A stretch of DNA of 64,000 bases from Rhizomys pruinosus (GCA_009823505.1 VZQC01000350.1:1017799-1081798), one strand, 5' to 3'. Shown: positions 12,001 through 22,904, counted from the first letter of the stretch. Program-made: numbers and translations. The notes: generated by a model from the sequence alone, not told the origin.

Positions 12001-13510
12001 ATTAAAACCGCCTTAAAATTTCATCTTACTCTGGTAAGACTAGCTATGATCAAGAAAACAAAGGATACCAAATGCTGGAGAGGTTGTGGGGAAAAGGGAG
12101 CATTCATCGACTGCTGGTGGGAATGCAAACTCTTGCAACCCCTATGGAAAGTAGTGTGGAGAACTCTTAAAAAACTGAAAATTAGCCTACCAACTGACCC
12201 AGTCATACCACTCCAGTATATACTGAAAAGACTCAATCTAACACAGAGATACATCCACATCCATGTATATTGCAGCTCTCTTCACAATAACAAAGAGCTG
12301 GAACCAACCCAAGTGCCCTCAACCAAAGAATGGATAAAGAAAATGTGGTACTCAAACTGTTCAGAAGGATACAAACAGAGGGAAATCTCCCAAATTCCTT
12401 CTATTAAGCCAGCATCACTCTAATATTAAAACTAGGCAAAGTTATAACCAAAAAAGAAAACTTTAGACCTATCTCATTAATGAACATAGATGCAAAAATT
12501 CTCAACAAAATATGTGCGAAGCACATACAAAAACAGACATACATCACAAAGATCATCCATCATGACCAAGTTGGCTTCATACCAGAAATGCGGGGATAGT
12601 TCAACATACATAAATCAATAAATACCATAAAACACATAAGTTGACTGAAAGACAAAAACCACACAGTCATCTCAATGGTGACAGAAAAAGCCTTCCACAA
12701 AATCCAGCATCCCTTCATGTTTAAAGTCCTAGAGGGAATTTGACTGGAGGGAACGTTCCTCAACATAAAGACATATACAAGAAACCTACAGCCAACATCA
12801 TCCTAAATGGAGAAAAATTATAAGGTTCCTTAAAGGCAGGAACCTGGCAAGGCTGCACCCTATTTCCGCTCCTCTTCAATATAGTGCTTGAAAAACTCGC
12901 TAGAGCAACAAGGCAAGAACGGGAAATTAAAAGAGTACTAATTGGAAAAGTGGAAATCAAGCTATCCCTTTTTGCAGATAATATGATAGTTTACCTTAGG
13001 AATGCTAAAAACTCCACCAGAAAACTCCTAGAAATGATTAATAGTTTCAGTAAAATGGTGGGATACAAAATCAACTAGAAAAATCAGTAGCCTTTCTAAA
13101 CAACAAGCAGCTGGAGAAGACCAGGAGACCTTCCCACTCATACCAGCCTCAAAAAATATAAAACACCTAGGAACAAACCTAACCAAAGACACCAGAGATC
13201 TCTATAACAAAAACCCCTGAGAAGGAGACTGAAGAAGATACAAGAAGATGGAAAGACCTTCCATGTTCATGGATTAGAAAAATTAATATAGTAAAAAGTC
13301 CATTCTACCCAAATTAATATACAGATTCAATGCCTTTCCAATTAAAATCCCCATGAGTTTCTCCACAGACATAGAATAAAACCTTAAATTCATATGGAAA
13401 AACAAAAGACCATGGATAACCAAAGCAACCCAAAGCCTTATTAATAGGTGTATAGGCCCAATACTCATGAGAAGAATTTGAAGGAGCAATGCTTACACCT
13501 ATAGATACCA
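11990..13510 (+). repeat. Rearranged L1 ORF2
   Basis: 11990-12370 is the ORF2 C-terminal region. From 12370 the sequence jumps back to the reverse-transcriptase domain and runs to about 13500, so the segments are in the wrong order and two L1 pieces are joined. Reverse-transcriptase landmarks are readable (a [11 protein letters not shown] box near 12850-12885). The catalytic FADD box near 12975 reads FADN, a loss of the second catalytic Asp. Confidence 0.8.
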
Positions 13511-13554
13511 CAGCAAGCATAACAACAAACAAATTAGTGGCTGTTTTATGATCA

Positions 13555-14345
13555 TGTGCATATCATAATTCTTTCTGTTTCTCCCTTCTTTCTTTCTAAT
13601 TGGCCCCACGAGACAGGTGCTGCTCTCTTAGTAGATGATAGAGGGACTCATATCTGTGGTCTTCTGATTACTAGAGCACAAAGTTCTTCAATAGGTGGTT
13701 CAGGATTGAATCTCTTCCTTTTGCTCATGTCTAGGTTTCACCAGTCTGGATGGAATACAAATGACATATCCTTTGTCAGTAATGATATAAGCATACCCTC
13801 ACCCACATTTCTAATGAGGCCAGGCTTCTAGTTTCCATCATCATCTTTTTAATATATAGGACATAATACTTCTATAGACTTAGATATTGTCCAATGTCTT
13901 TCTGCTGCAGATTTAGACTTATCATCTCAATTTAAAAATTTTAAGGTACATAAAGCTAGTAATATAACTAGTTATTCTAGGAATAGGTTAATACTTGTAG
14001 TTCCTCATTCTTTGTTTTAAAAAATCACATCCTTTAGTGTACAATGAGACAATAGCCTGCCCTTGAGGATTGTATGGGATCCCTATAATATGAGTGATAT
14101 TCCAAAAAGTAATAAAAACATCTTTAACTTAATATCAGTTTTGATAGTTTTAGGAACAAACAAAACATTGAAGGCCTCATAATGATGTTATATAACAAAG
14201 TCAGTTTTTTCCTCCTGGTAATGGAGTATCCCATTGAAATCCTGAAAATGTATCAATTGAATCATGAACATAAGAACTTTTCCCAAAACTAGATATGAGT
14301 AATGGGTTTCATTAGAATTTGTCACTGAAGTTTCACTGGGGGTAA
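13555..14345 (-). pseudogene. Remnant of a class II endogenous retrovirus, integrase to env start
   Basis: On the minus strand, 14180-14100 encodes PKTIKTD, the context of the second integrase catalytic Asp. 14110-14060 encodes WNITHIIGIPYNPQGQA, the conserved stretch before the catalytic Glu, with the Glu codon itself replaced. Further on (13770-13560) the text resembles the pol-env overlap of class II elements, with stops. It is far more decayed than the provirus to the right and is a separate insertion. The subfamily is not determined. Confidence 0.6.
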
Positions 14346-14776
14346 CTGAGTGTGAGCGCTAATATAAGTAATATATATGATGTCCACATTGTATTAAGTT
14401 GTGTAATTCTATAAATAATTGTTTATTTTTTGATCTTGAAAAATATATTCATTTTCAATGTGTTTAACTGTAAATTCAGTACACTGGGAAACAGTAACAA
14501 TATTTAAAGGCACTATTAAATCTTTTAACCATATTATTACAGTGAAAAATCTCAGCTTTTTGAACAGAACTGTATTTAGTTTTTATTACCTTTAGACTTT
14601 TCCTAAGTACCCAGATTTATCATCAATATTTGCATCAATGTAATAAATATCAGCATTTTAAAAGATGACAGAAATACATTTATTAAAAATTTTGTTCTTT
14701 TATTTTGAGTGTGGGTTCTATACATTGGAGTGTACCATAGGTGATGTTTCAACCTGTGACTCACACTAAAATGAAC
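14346..14776. other. No gene recognised
   Basis: AT-rich sequence between the old ERV remnant and the provirus. I see no repeat or coding signal I can support. Confidence 0.4.
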
Positions 14777-14782
14777 AATGAT

Positions 14783-14842
14783 TGACCCATCCCACGGGTC
14801 TATCAACGGGGTCCTAGAGGAGAAGGAGAGAGAGGAAGGGGC
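14783..14842 (-). repeat. 3' LTR remnant (U5 end only)
   Basis: Matches the first 57 bases of the other LTR (19962-20018) apart from about four substitutions and a 3-base indel, then diverges completely. U3 and R are missing although the outer LTR end and target duplication are intact, so the loss is an internal deletion. Confidence 0.85.
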
Positions 14843-14905
14843 CTCCCTGTCTTACCTTGGTAGGGCCGGCTAGCCTGAGCCTATGATCCCGTTACCCGTC
14901 ACTGA
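14843..14905 (-). promoter_or_regulatory. Constitutive-transport-element-like half site
   Basis: On the minus strand just after env: TGACGGGTAA (14901-14892) followed about 40 bases later by AAGACAGG (14853-14846). In simian type D viruses the transport element between env and the 3' LTR carries paired copies of these two motifs in internal loops that bind the RNA export factor NXF1. Only one pair is present here; the sequence then runs directly into U5. The assignment rests on motif, order and position, not on folding. Confidence 0.55.
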
Positions 14906-14914
14906 CTATCCAGC

Positions 14915-16837
14915 TTAGCAAGCCATATCGTCATATAGACGTGCTTCAGAGTATGGAGGGGAGTCCTGCATAGCCAACTGTTGGTAGTGTACTTGTAAGG
15001 GTTTAGCCTGAATGGCTTCAATTTGGGCTCAGAGAAATGCCATCAACTTATTAAATATAACTGGACCCAGAGATATCACAAGAAGAAGCCCAAGCAAAGG
15101 GCCTAGGATGGTAGGCAGGAGTGTGGCTAGCCAAGGGGAGGTATTAAACCAATTGTTAAACCAGCCTTGTTCTTGTTCCCGTTGTTTTCATTGTTGTAGT
15201 CCTTCCCTAACTTTTTGTAGGGAATCTTTAACCACACCAGAATGATCAGCAAAGAAACAATATTCTTCTTTTAGGGCAACACACAAACCTCCCTGTTGTA
15301 ATAGTAACAAATCTAGGCCTTGACGATTTTGCAATACCGTTTCTGCTAGGAATGACAAATACTCTTGCAAATGGCTTATAGCTTTTTCTAATTTTTCTAT
15401 GTCCTCATCTATGGATGCTCTGAGTGCATTATACCCCTTCTCTTGTAAAAGCAGAGATGATATACCTGTGCCAGTACCCACCAGTCCTAATCCCAGCAAT
15501 ACTGCAACAGTGATGGCAGTCACTGGTTCTCTTCTATCTCTGATGAAGGTGGAGGGCTCCCAATACTGGTGGAGCTCCTTGCCAGAGTGATAAGTCACCC
15601 TTGGTACCAATTGAACTGTGACACAAAAATCTTTTTCTAATAGTGTCCCAGCCACACAGGAAGTGATGCCGCTGGAGCAGGCCCACCAGGCCTCAAAAGG
15701 GGGAACTAAATAGCCAGAAGTATAGTTGGACAATATACTGCTGCACCGATCTGAGTAAGGGGCTGAAACATTCCCAATGCAAATTCCAATACCCTGAATA
15801 TCAGTTAAAGTAAGCCTCAATCCTGATTGATCCCACCTGCATACAGAGTGATTATTTGTTTGCAGTATATTGCCAGAAATTGCTATTCCTTCATAAACAG
15901 AGGGCGAGCAGATAAACAGAGCCAGAAATCTTGAATGAGATTAGGCTGAGAGACATTTAAGGCCTGATAAGTATAAGACAGCAGGTTAAGCAAAGTCTCT
16001 TCACTAGAAGGTGGAGCAAATGGAACAACAGTCGGCAGGGAAGAGGTTTCCGTGTGATAGGGGAGGGTGGCAGGGGAGGTAGATGTGACAGGAGCGGGGC
16101 TTATGAAAACAGATGGGGAAGGTTTCTTGGGGGATGGCGCAGGAACTACCTTTGGCCGTATTAGTGGACCGCGGCTTGGGGGGGCCAATACTATATTAGG
16201 ACCTACTTCTGTCTTGCGGTAGATAGGTAATTCTAGTCGTCTCAAGGTGAACAGAACTCCTAAATCATAGCCAGGTTTATATATGCGAAGTCCCCAGGTC
16301 AGCCCCACACATCAATCTGGATAATCTTTACCTGGATTCAGTAAAAGAGATTTCTAATGGGTTACACATAAGCCTAGAATTAATGCAGGAGGTTCCTGGA
16401 TCTCCCCTGATAACTTTAATAAGGCCAGGATGCTGCTTAACCCAGGGACATGTGCCTGTCTTTTCACATCCCCAGGATTTACAAAAGAATTCCTGTCCAT
16501 CACCACATTGGGATGCTAACCTTTTGGTAGTAGGAGCCAGGCAAATGTAAAAACAATGGGCTTTAAGTTCTTGCATAGCATTTTGAATCCCACATCCCGG
16601 AATTCCAATTCTTCCTTCATGCCAGGGATCCTGTCGGAAGAGGTCACAGAGGTCCACTCTGAGTGTTGGCCACCAAGTTCCTCATGGATGAGTTCCGCTG
16701 ACTTGGGCCACCACGGATTGAGAGCTGGATGTGATGATTTGCCAGGTTATTTTCTAAGGTTCATGAATATTGGAGGTTGAAGATACCCAGGGTATGCAAA
16801 TACTGCATAGGAAATTCACGACCAGGAATTGTAGCAT
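14915..16837 (-). pseudogene. env: env pseudogene, gammaretroviral-type (type D) envelope
   Basis: The start is placed at 16837, where a Met is followed by a hydrophobic leader. Stops lie at about 16754 and 16682. The surface subunit continues to about 15890 with a frameshift plus stop near 16310-16330, a Pro-rich region (about 16190-16030) and a frameshift near 15895. The transmembrane subunit (15820-14915) shows a hydrophobic Gly-rich fusion-peptide-like stretch (about 15530-15450), the conserved LQNRQGLDLL segment near 15320, a membrane span (about 15130-15040) and a tail with YDDM. Stops interrupt it at 15187 and near 15030. Two cysteine motifs that normally link the subunits are altered: CWLC reads FWLC and CX6CC reads CX6YC. 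Non-functional. Confidence 0.85.
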
Positions 16838-16873
16838 CTTGTATTGTCTGTGGATAAAAGAATTAGATTTATC

Positions 16874-17227
16874 TCAGGAATGGGAGTCATTTCTGGGTGA
16901 TTGGTTAACTTGCCTTATTAATCTTTCAGACAGCCATCTGGCTGAATCGGCTTCTTTTGAATAAATGCATACTGATCCTTGTCCCCATATAAGGACTGGA
17001 TCAGGTCCACTCCATTTACTAGTAAGAAGATATTTCCACATGACTGAGGCATAATGTTCTTTTGTTGTGGACTTCCAGAATCTGTCTGCAGCCGTGTCCA
17101 TCATGGTCCAAGGTTAAAAATTTAAAATCTAAATAGGTAAGATTAAGAGTGATTGAATAAATAGTATTGACTGTGCGCGTACCTTCTCTTTTGGGGATGG
17201 GCCCTCTAGTCCATTCCCCCTTTTTTT
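16874..17227 (-). pseudogene. pol: pol remnant (integrase C-terminus only)
   Basis: The only pol sequence left. 17104-16874 encodes the integrase C-terminal domain, with DPVLIWGQGSVC and ARWLSERLIRQ segments typical of type D and MMTV-like viruses. Between the protease end (17228) and this piece there are about 120 bases with stops. Reverse transcriptase, RNase H and the integrase core are absent, a deletion I estimate at more than 2 kb. Confidence 0.75.
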
Positions 17228-18078
17228 TACTTTATCAAAATAGGATTTGAGTTTGATGAGCTCTTTGTATCACTGGGACTCATCACAACAAGGCCCATCT
17301 GAGACAACAAGTCCCTTCCCCAGAGATTAATGGGGAAACCAGGTAACACATAGGTTTTAATTTGACCTGTATTGCCTTCTTTGTCCTTCCAATTTAATAG
17401 TCTGGAGCTCTGTTTAGGATTTTGACTCTGTCCAATACCTTGTAAGTGGATGACTGTAGGAGTTAATTCCCAACCTTTTGGCCAATCTTTTTCTTTTATG
17501 ATGGTTACATCAGCACCAGTATCTAATAGGCCTTGAAAGGCCTTTTCTTCTATCCATGAGGTGAAAGGGGCTTCTCTTTTTACCTAACACCTGAATCCAA
17601 AGGCAGTCTGAAGACCACAGTCTGTTAACTGCCTCTACACATGTTATTTAAGCCTGATTGCTGGTGATTACCTATAGAGCAGTATAAATTAGCTGGCAAT
17701 GCGCTTTTCAGCTGGAATGAGTAACAATGTTATGAAGAGTTTAGCCATAATTTTTATTTCTCCTGTATAGTCACTGTCTATGATCCCCGGGAATACTTGC
17801 AGTCCTTCCATAGCACTACTACTTCTGCCTAACAAAAGTCCAAAAGTTTCTTTTGGGAGAGGGCCAAAAACTCCTGTGGATAAACTTTGGGGTCCCATAT
17901 CGGGAGTTAATACTGTGTAGGTGGTGGAACTGAGGTCCAGTCCGGCACTTCCTGGTGTTGCTCTGTAGAGGGAATAAATGGATTGCTGTCCCTTGTTGCC
18001 TGGGGAGATAGGCTGACTGCCCCATATGCCTGTTTGGGCTGTCGATCGTGCGGGGACTGGGGCAGGCCCCTGCACCCG
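17228..18078 (-). pseudogene. pro: pro pseudogene: dUTPase plus aspartic protease
   Basis: Reached by -1 frameshift from gag. 18075-17689 is an open dUTPase region with motif 1 PGSAGLDL (residues 41-48), motif 2 GRSS (83-86) and motif 3 [12 protein letters not shown] (97-108). dUTPase removes dUTP; betaretroviruses carry it at this place. Several in-frame stops follow (17688 to about 17590). The same frame then encodes the protease: catalytic [11 protein letters not shown] at about 17529-17497 and the C-terminal GRDLL box near 17317-17303, ending at the stop 17230-17228. Confidence 0.85.
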
Positions 18079-19820
18079 TTTCCCGAGGGCGGAGGTAGTG
18101 GATTTCCCTGATTATCTGTTTTGGATCCGCAGTCTTTTTGCCAGTGTTTTCCTTTCTGAAAATGAGGGCAAATACCTGGTGCAGGGTGACCGGGGGAGGG
18201 GGATCCCTTAGTTTCATTATTGCAGTTTCATACAAAATGATCAGTCTTTCCAAATTTAAAACAATTGCCCTTACTTTTTGTGGCAAAGAATTCTTGGTCT
18301 GTAAGGCCTTTTAGGGCCGCAGCCATAGCCACGCCCTGATTGTATGAGGGGCCAATATCTGCACAAAGCCTGATGTAACCAGACAGATCAGTCTTCTTTC
18401 GATAGGGTCTAAAAGCAGCCTGGCAGGCAGCATTAGCATTCTCAAAAGCTGACTGTACATAATCAATTCCAGCCTCTGCATTACCAAAAATGCGAAAAGC
18501 CATGGTCAATAGCCTATTAACAAATTCTTGAAAAGTTTCATTGGCCCCTTGTCTCACCATAGTGAGGGAAGTGCCTGTTTCACTTTTATTGGGGAGTTTC
18601 CTCCAGGCCTTAAGGGCTGCAGTGAGGATCTGGGTTAAGAGACAAGTATGATATTGTATCTGTAATTCTCGTTCAGCATATCACCCTCCTCCAATAAACA
18701 TATCATAAGTCCAACCATTATTAGCTTGGAGATTGTAGTGTGCTGTTTCTTTACAGGCCTCATGGAATTCTGATTTCCACAGCAGATAATCCCCTCCACT
18801 GAGCACAGCCTTTGTTGTTTTATACCAGTCCTCGGGAAACAGCCAAAGTTCGCTAATGCTTTCAATCATAGTTAAAGTAAAAGGAGCCTGAGGTCCATAC
18901 TGTGAAACGGCAGTTTTTAACTCTTTGAGAGTCTTGAAATCTAATTTCTAATAAATTCTATCATACCAGGGTCCCTCTCTTCATCGCCCTCTCACCTCTC
19001 TCTTCTTTCCTGTTGCATTACCAGGAAAGCGGAAGGGGAAAGGGCCTTCTGCAGAGGTTGGACAGGGGGAGCCCCTGAAGGAGGGGAAATAGGAGTTGGG
19101 TTAACAGGATCACAGTCAGGAAAGCCCGACCGAAGCTTGTTTAGCCGAATGATTAATTCCTGATGTTCTTCCTCCAATTTAATTTGTAACTTAAGATGCT
19201 CAATTTTCTGTTGTAATTCTTTTTGAGGATAGGATGCTAGCATTAACACTGGGGTTGGAGAAGTAACATAAGGTGGTGGCTTATTAAAATGAGGCCAATC
19301 TTCATTTTTATATTTAGCTGCCTCCTCCTCCAAATCCTCTTGGTCTGAGAGATTGAGTCTCAGGATCAGAGAACAAGTTAACTGCAGAGAGATCATGGTA
19401 TATTTTTGAAGGTTTCTGAGGGGGCGCTTTATCACTGCCCTCATCTGATGTTACTGATTCATTCTCAAAGTGTACTTTGTCAGAATCTTCTGTATGCATA
19501 GCAACAGATTCTTTCTGATTTGTGGCCATAACAATGGGGGGTCCCTCACCCAGAATGTCATTAATCAGACTCCAATAGGAAAAGGCAGTAACAGGAATCT
19601 TATTAGGACCAAAAGTCTTATAATAATCTTGGAATGCATCTCCTACTCGCTTCCATATTTTAATATCTATAGTTCCTTCTTGAGGGAACCAAGGACAGAT
19701 TTCCTTAACAAAGTCAAAGAAGTTAAAAAGATGCTGGGTTTTAACCTTTACTCCTCGTGCCTTAAGGCTTTGTTTCAATTGTCCAACATATAGCTGATAT
19801 TGACTTAATTCTTGCCCCAT
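17907..19820 (-). pseudogene. gag: gag pseudogene, betaretroviral (copy 1)
   Basis: Met-Gly start at 19820, with Gly2 suited to myristoylation. The matrix segment (first about 95 residues) has the PWFPQEGT and [10 protein letters not shown] stretches of type D matrix. A PPPY late-domain motif follows at about 19278-19267. A 2-base deletion near 19355 (absent in copy 2) breaks the frame. Stops follow at 18992 and near 18950, shared with copy 2. Capsid resumes to 18228 and has the major homology region ([14 protein letters not shown], about 18554-18513). Both nucleocapsid zinc knuckles are damaged: the second Cys is Phe in each (codons at 18252-18254 and about 18158), and a TGA at 18228 sits inside the first knuckle. 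The frame ends at 17907. Confidence 0.88.
18078..18084 (-). promoter_or_regulatory. gag-pro -1 ribosomal frameshift site
   Basis: Minus-strand GGGAAAC, read in the gag frame as G GGA AAC, a classic X XXY YYZ slippery heptamer and the one type D viruses use at gag-pro. A -1 slip here enters exactly the frame that encodes the dUTPase. The site is intact although gag and pro are not, and it is the leftmost sequence shared with the second copy (23406-23417). Confidence 0.8.
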
Positions 19821-19941
19821 TTTAACACAGCACTTACCTCAGTTCATGCAGCAGCAGGCTCCCGTGATGAGAACTGAAACTAAAATTCTCCTCATGCCAG
19901 CTCTTCACTGCATCCCCTTCATGGGGTCCCTCGTGCCTTGA

Positions 19942-19959
19942 GGCCCACGTCGGGCGCCA
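19942..19959 (-). promoter_or_regulatory. Primer-binding site, tRNA-Lys type
   Basis: Minus-strand TGGCGCCCGACGTGGGCC, two bases downstream of the LTR end. It fits best the tRNA-Lys1,2 primer used by type D viruses, with small mismatches; the TGGCGCCC core is exact. Confidence 0.8.
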
Positions 19960-19961
19960 CG

Positions 19962-20310
19962 TGACCCATCCTGCGGGTCTATCAACAGGGTCCTAGAGGA
20001 GGAGAGAGGGGAAGGGGCAAGGGTCGTGAGAAATGAAGACAAGACAGGATTCTGATCAAGTCTCATTTGTTGTATAGAACACAAGTAGAATATAAAGGTT
20101 AGGGAACGTGGAAGCATTGCTAAAACACAGGGCACCTCAGTGCTTACATATGGAAAGAATGTGCAGATACAGATCTTTACTTAAGGTGAACATTTACAAC
20201 ATCTCCTGTGAAGTTACACAATGGACTGGAACCTCCTCGTGATAATTTCAGTGCTGGGAACCTGCTATTGGAAAATTACTAGATGGCTAAACTCGTCTGA
20301 GTGCCCCACA
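19962..20310 (-). repeat. 5' LTR of the provirus (349 bp)
   Basis: Starts TG and ends CA on the minus strand. The inner edge abuts the primer site and the outer edge abuts the 6-base duplication aatgat, so both boundaries are well set. I see no canonical AATAAA and no clear TATA box on the coding strand. Confidence 0.85.
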
Positions 20311-20316
20311 AATGAT

Positions 20317-22249
20317 GAGTTCTATTCTGACTTCAACATTGAAGAGAAAGGACATAGAATGAGGGCCCTATATGCTGTCTTGTGTGGGAATTAGATTTTT
20401 TTGCGGGGGAAACCAATATTTTTATTTTATTTACATCTATTTATTAAAGATTTCCCAAATGGCATTGCAAATAGTCCCATTTTCTTGTACTTTGCTGTAA
20501 TATACAAATTCATTCAAAATAAAGGGGATGCACAAAATTGCAAAGATGTTGGAAAAGTAAGGCTTCTTACACAGATCTGAACCAATCATTGTAAAGGGAA
20601 CATCCTGAACATACAAGGCACTACAGTGTCAGAAATAGAGCACTACCCACCCACAGGTACATGCACACACTAACTCTATTTTATTAAAACAGGAGGGAAC
20701 AAAATATATTTGAAGAAAGTCCTATTTTACTATATTTCATTATGATTGAATGAGAATGTAAAATCTAGCACAAACAAGTAGGACTTATATTTTAAATACA
20801 AGCTTTACTGAAGTGAGGTGGAATATTGGGCTCCACAAATACCCTTTTGAAAGCAAAAGCATTGCTAGCTTAGAATGCAGAGTGGCCTCCTGGTATACTC
20901 CCATGCACTGACTTTCATTTACTGCAAGGCTGATCCCATGCAAGAAAACTGCTGGTGGAGGCTCTTTTCAAGTCTTAGGTTCCCAAGTCCTGAGATTCTG
21001 ATAATTGGAAGTTGTGTTTAAGAAATAGCAGCACATGTTTCAGAATCTTAAAGGCACATTTTATGGGGGTTAAGAGAAGCAATTAGTGGCATTAAATTTA
21101 TTATCTGTCAGTTTATGTTCTTTTACAAATTGTTTATTGTGCATTTCTACATTTCATACAATGGCTCCTATTCAAATTTAGGGCCCCATTTCCATGCTTC
21201 CAAACCTCCATTAGAAATCATGCATTACGCCATGTGTGTTAAGTCCTATCCATTCACACTTGATTTCCTTCTGTGCAAATTCATCTACTGGAGTCTGGTC
21301 AGCACACCTAGAAAAGTTAAGACATACTCTCCTCAGCCTGGAGTAATCAGTCTCCAGTAGTTCTCAGTCCAGTGCTGGCCCACCACCCATTTCTCTTACT
21401 CCACTCTGAGACCTCATCTGAATTGGCATGAGTCCTTTGCCTAATGCCATCACTGCCACAAGTTCACATGTGCAAGATTCTAGTAGTCTGAAAGCTTCTG
21501 CTTTGCTATTTTCATGAATCAGCCCTGGCTCTTACATTCTTTCCACCCCTGCTTCCACAATAATCCCTGAGGCATGGGTGGTGAGTCCTATCCAAGGACA
21601 CAGACTCGGGAGGCTCATTTTCTTTGAAATTTGGCAAGTGGTGGCTTTCCATGTATGCTGCACTCTGTTATGCAAGGAAGTAAGGAAACTTCACTGGTGA
21701 GAATTGAGAAATGCACTCATTTTCACTCTCCCCTCATTCTTCTATGTTCCATGAGTATTAGAGGTACAACTGTAGACTTGTCTCCTAGGATTGGTTATCT
21801 TTCTGATGGATATTTTCTATATCTGACCAGTTGTGGAATTCTGCTTTGCCCTCTCTCTGCTGAAAAGAGAAGCTTCTTTAATGAGAGGTGTGCATGTCTG
21901 TAAATACAAGATAGTAAGCATATGGTGGGAAATTTCATTTGTTTAGAGATATGACAGAGATAGAGTTTTCGATAGGTTCTTTGTCCTCTCCAACCATGTG
22001 GACTTGGCTGAGTTTACAGTGCTACCAATGAGTTCGCTCCCATTGTGAGGGTTTTAAGTACAATTAGATAGCTTTTGATTAGGCCCCAGATAAGAGTGCC
22101 ACTACTGCACCATTAGGGGTAGTTCACTGTGTGGGTCATTATGGTTATTAGGCTTTAGGGCTAGGTTAGACCATTGATTGCTGTGAAGGATACAGGGAGG
22201 TAAAGGAAAAGAAAGAACCTGAAAGAGGGGATAGTAAGGAATAGGTGTT
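20317..22249. other. Duplicated flank; unclassified repeat at 21530-22020
   Basis: No gene seen. The whole stretch recurs at 25650-27590. Within it 21530-22020 resembles 11505-12000, an unnamed dispersed repeat. Small open frames at 21115 and 21631 match nothing I know. Confidence 0.5.
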
Positions 22250-22385
22250 ACTAGGTGGGGAAGTGGAGTGTTGGGCTGGGAGGGGGAGGGTGGGAACCAG
22301 GGAACTCAGGAGAGGGAAAAGGTGGGAATAATGGGGGTACTGGGGTTGGGGAAGGAGGAGGGAGGTGGGAAGGGAAGAAGAATAT
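22250..22385 (+). repeat. G-rich tract (copy at 27594-27730)
   Basis: Purine-rich stretch with many runs of three or more G on the plus strand. Low complexity, with potential to form four-stranded G structures. Confidence 0.7.
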
Positions 22386-22904
22386 GATGACTGGGTCTTT
22401 GGTGGCTAGGGAACCCAGAGGGCACTGTGATGCCGCCTGAGACCCCATGAGAAATGCACATACACTGTCTGAATATTAGCGCAGAGGTATACCTGGGGGA
22501 CTGGATGGCATGGAACACAGTGCCGCACAGAAAACACGTCCCTTTGAGTGGTTGGTAAGAATGATCTAAGAGACACTCAGATTAACACAGGCCATCACCA
22601 AAGCTCTTGATTATCTCCCAGAACTAGAAAACAAGACTCTGCTGTTCAAGTCATGTCATACTTCAGAAACAGGACTTGGAATGACGGGGCAGGAACTAAC
22701 GTGGAAGCATTCCACCTGAAATTTGGAGCTCATAATGCTAAATAAAGTGTATCAGCATTTTTAAGGGGCAGTTTTAACTATTTTAGGTGAGATCAATTCT
22801 GTTATTCTTATGAATTATTTTATCATTAGGATAGTGATTATGTCATTTTATGAGGCAGAAATATCCATTCAGAATTTTTGGGGGGGGTTGATATAAAATC
22901 CCTA
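22386..22904. other. Unclassified duplicated sequence (copy at 27731-28254)
   Basis: In the second copy a 69-codon plus-strand frame is open at 27858-28067; here the same frame has an early stop (taag near 22568). An AATAAA-containing stretch follows near 22740. I recognise neither the protein nor a repeat family. Confidence 0.35.

Larger units (their letters stand above)
14783..20310 (-). mobile_element. Defective type D-like provirus (gag-pro-[pol deleted]-env)
   Basis: A minus-strand provirus bounded by the 6-base target duplication aatgat at 14777-14782 and 20311-20316; 6 bases is the usual size for betaretroviruses. In viral order: LTR 20310-19962, primer site 19959-19942, gag 19820-17907, dUTPase-protease 18078-17228, a stub of pol, env 16837-14915, a transport-element-like piece and a 60-base U5 stub of the 3' LTR. 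Gag and protease are betaretroviral, while env has a gammaretroviral-type transmembrane subunit; this combination defines the type D group (simian type D and squirrel monkey viruses are the reference members). At 5.5 kb it is well short of the roughly 8 kb of a full provirus. No frame is intact. Confidence 0.85.

Noticed and set aside
14783..20018. Dating the provirus from LTR divergence
   Set aside because: Only about 60 bases of the 3' LTR remain; a few differences in so short a stretch give no usable age.
22251..22448. Pro-rich minus-strand frame
   Set aside because: Translation of a low-complexity G-rich tract; not conserved in frame in the second copy.
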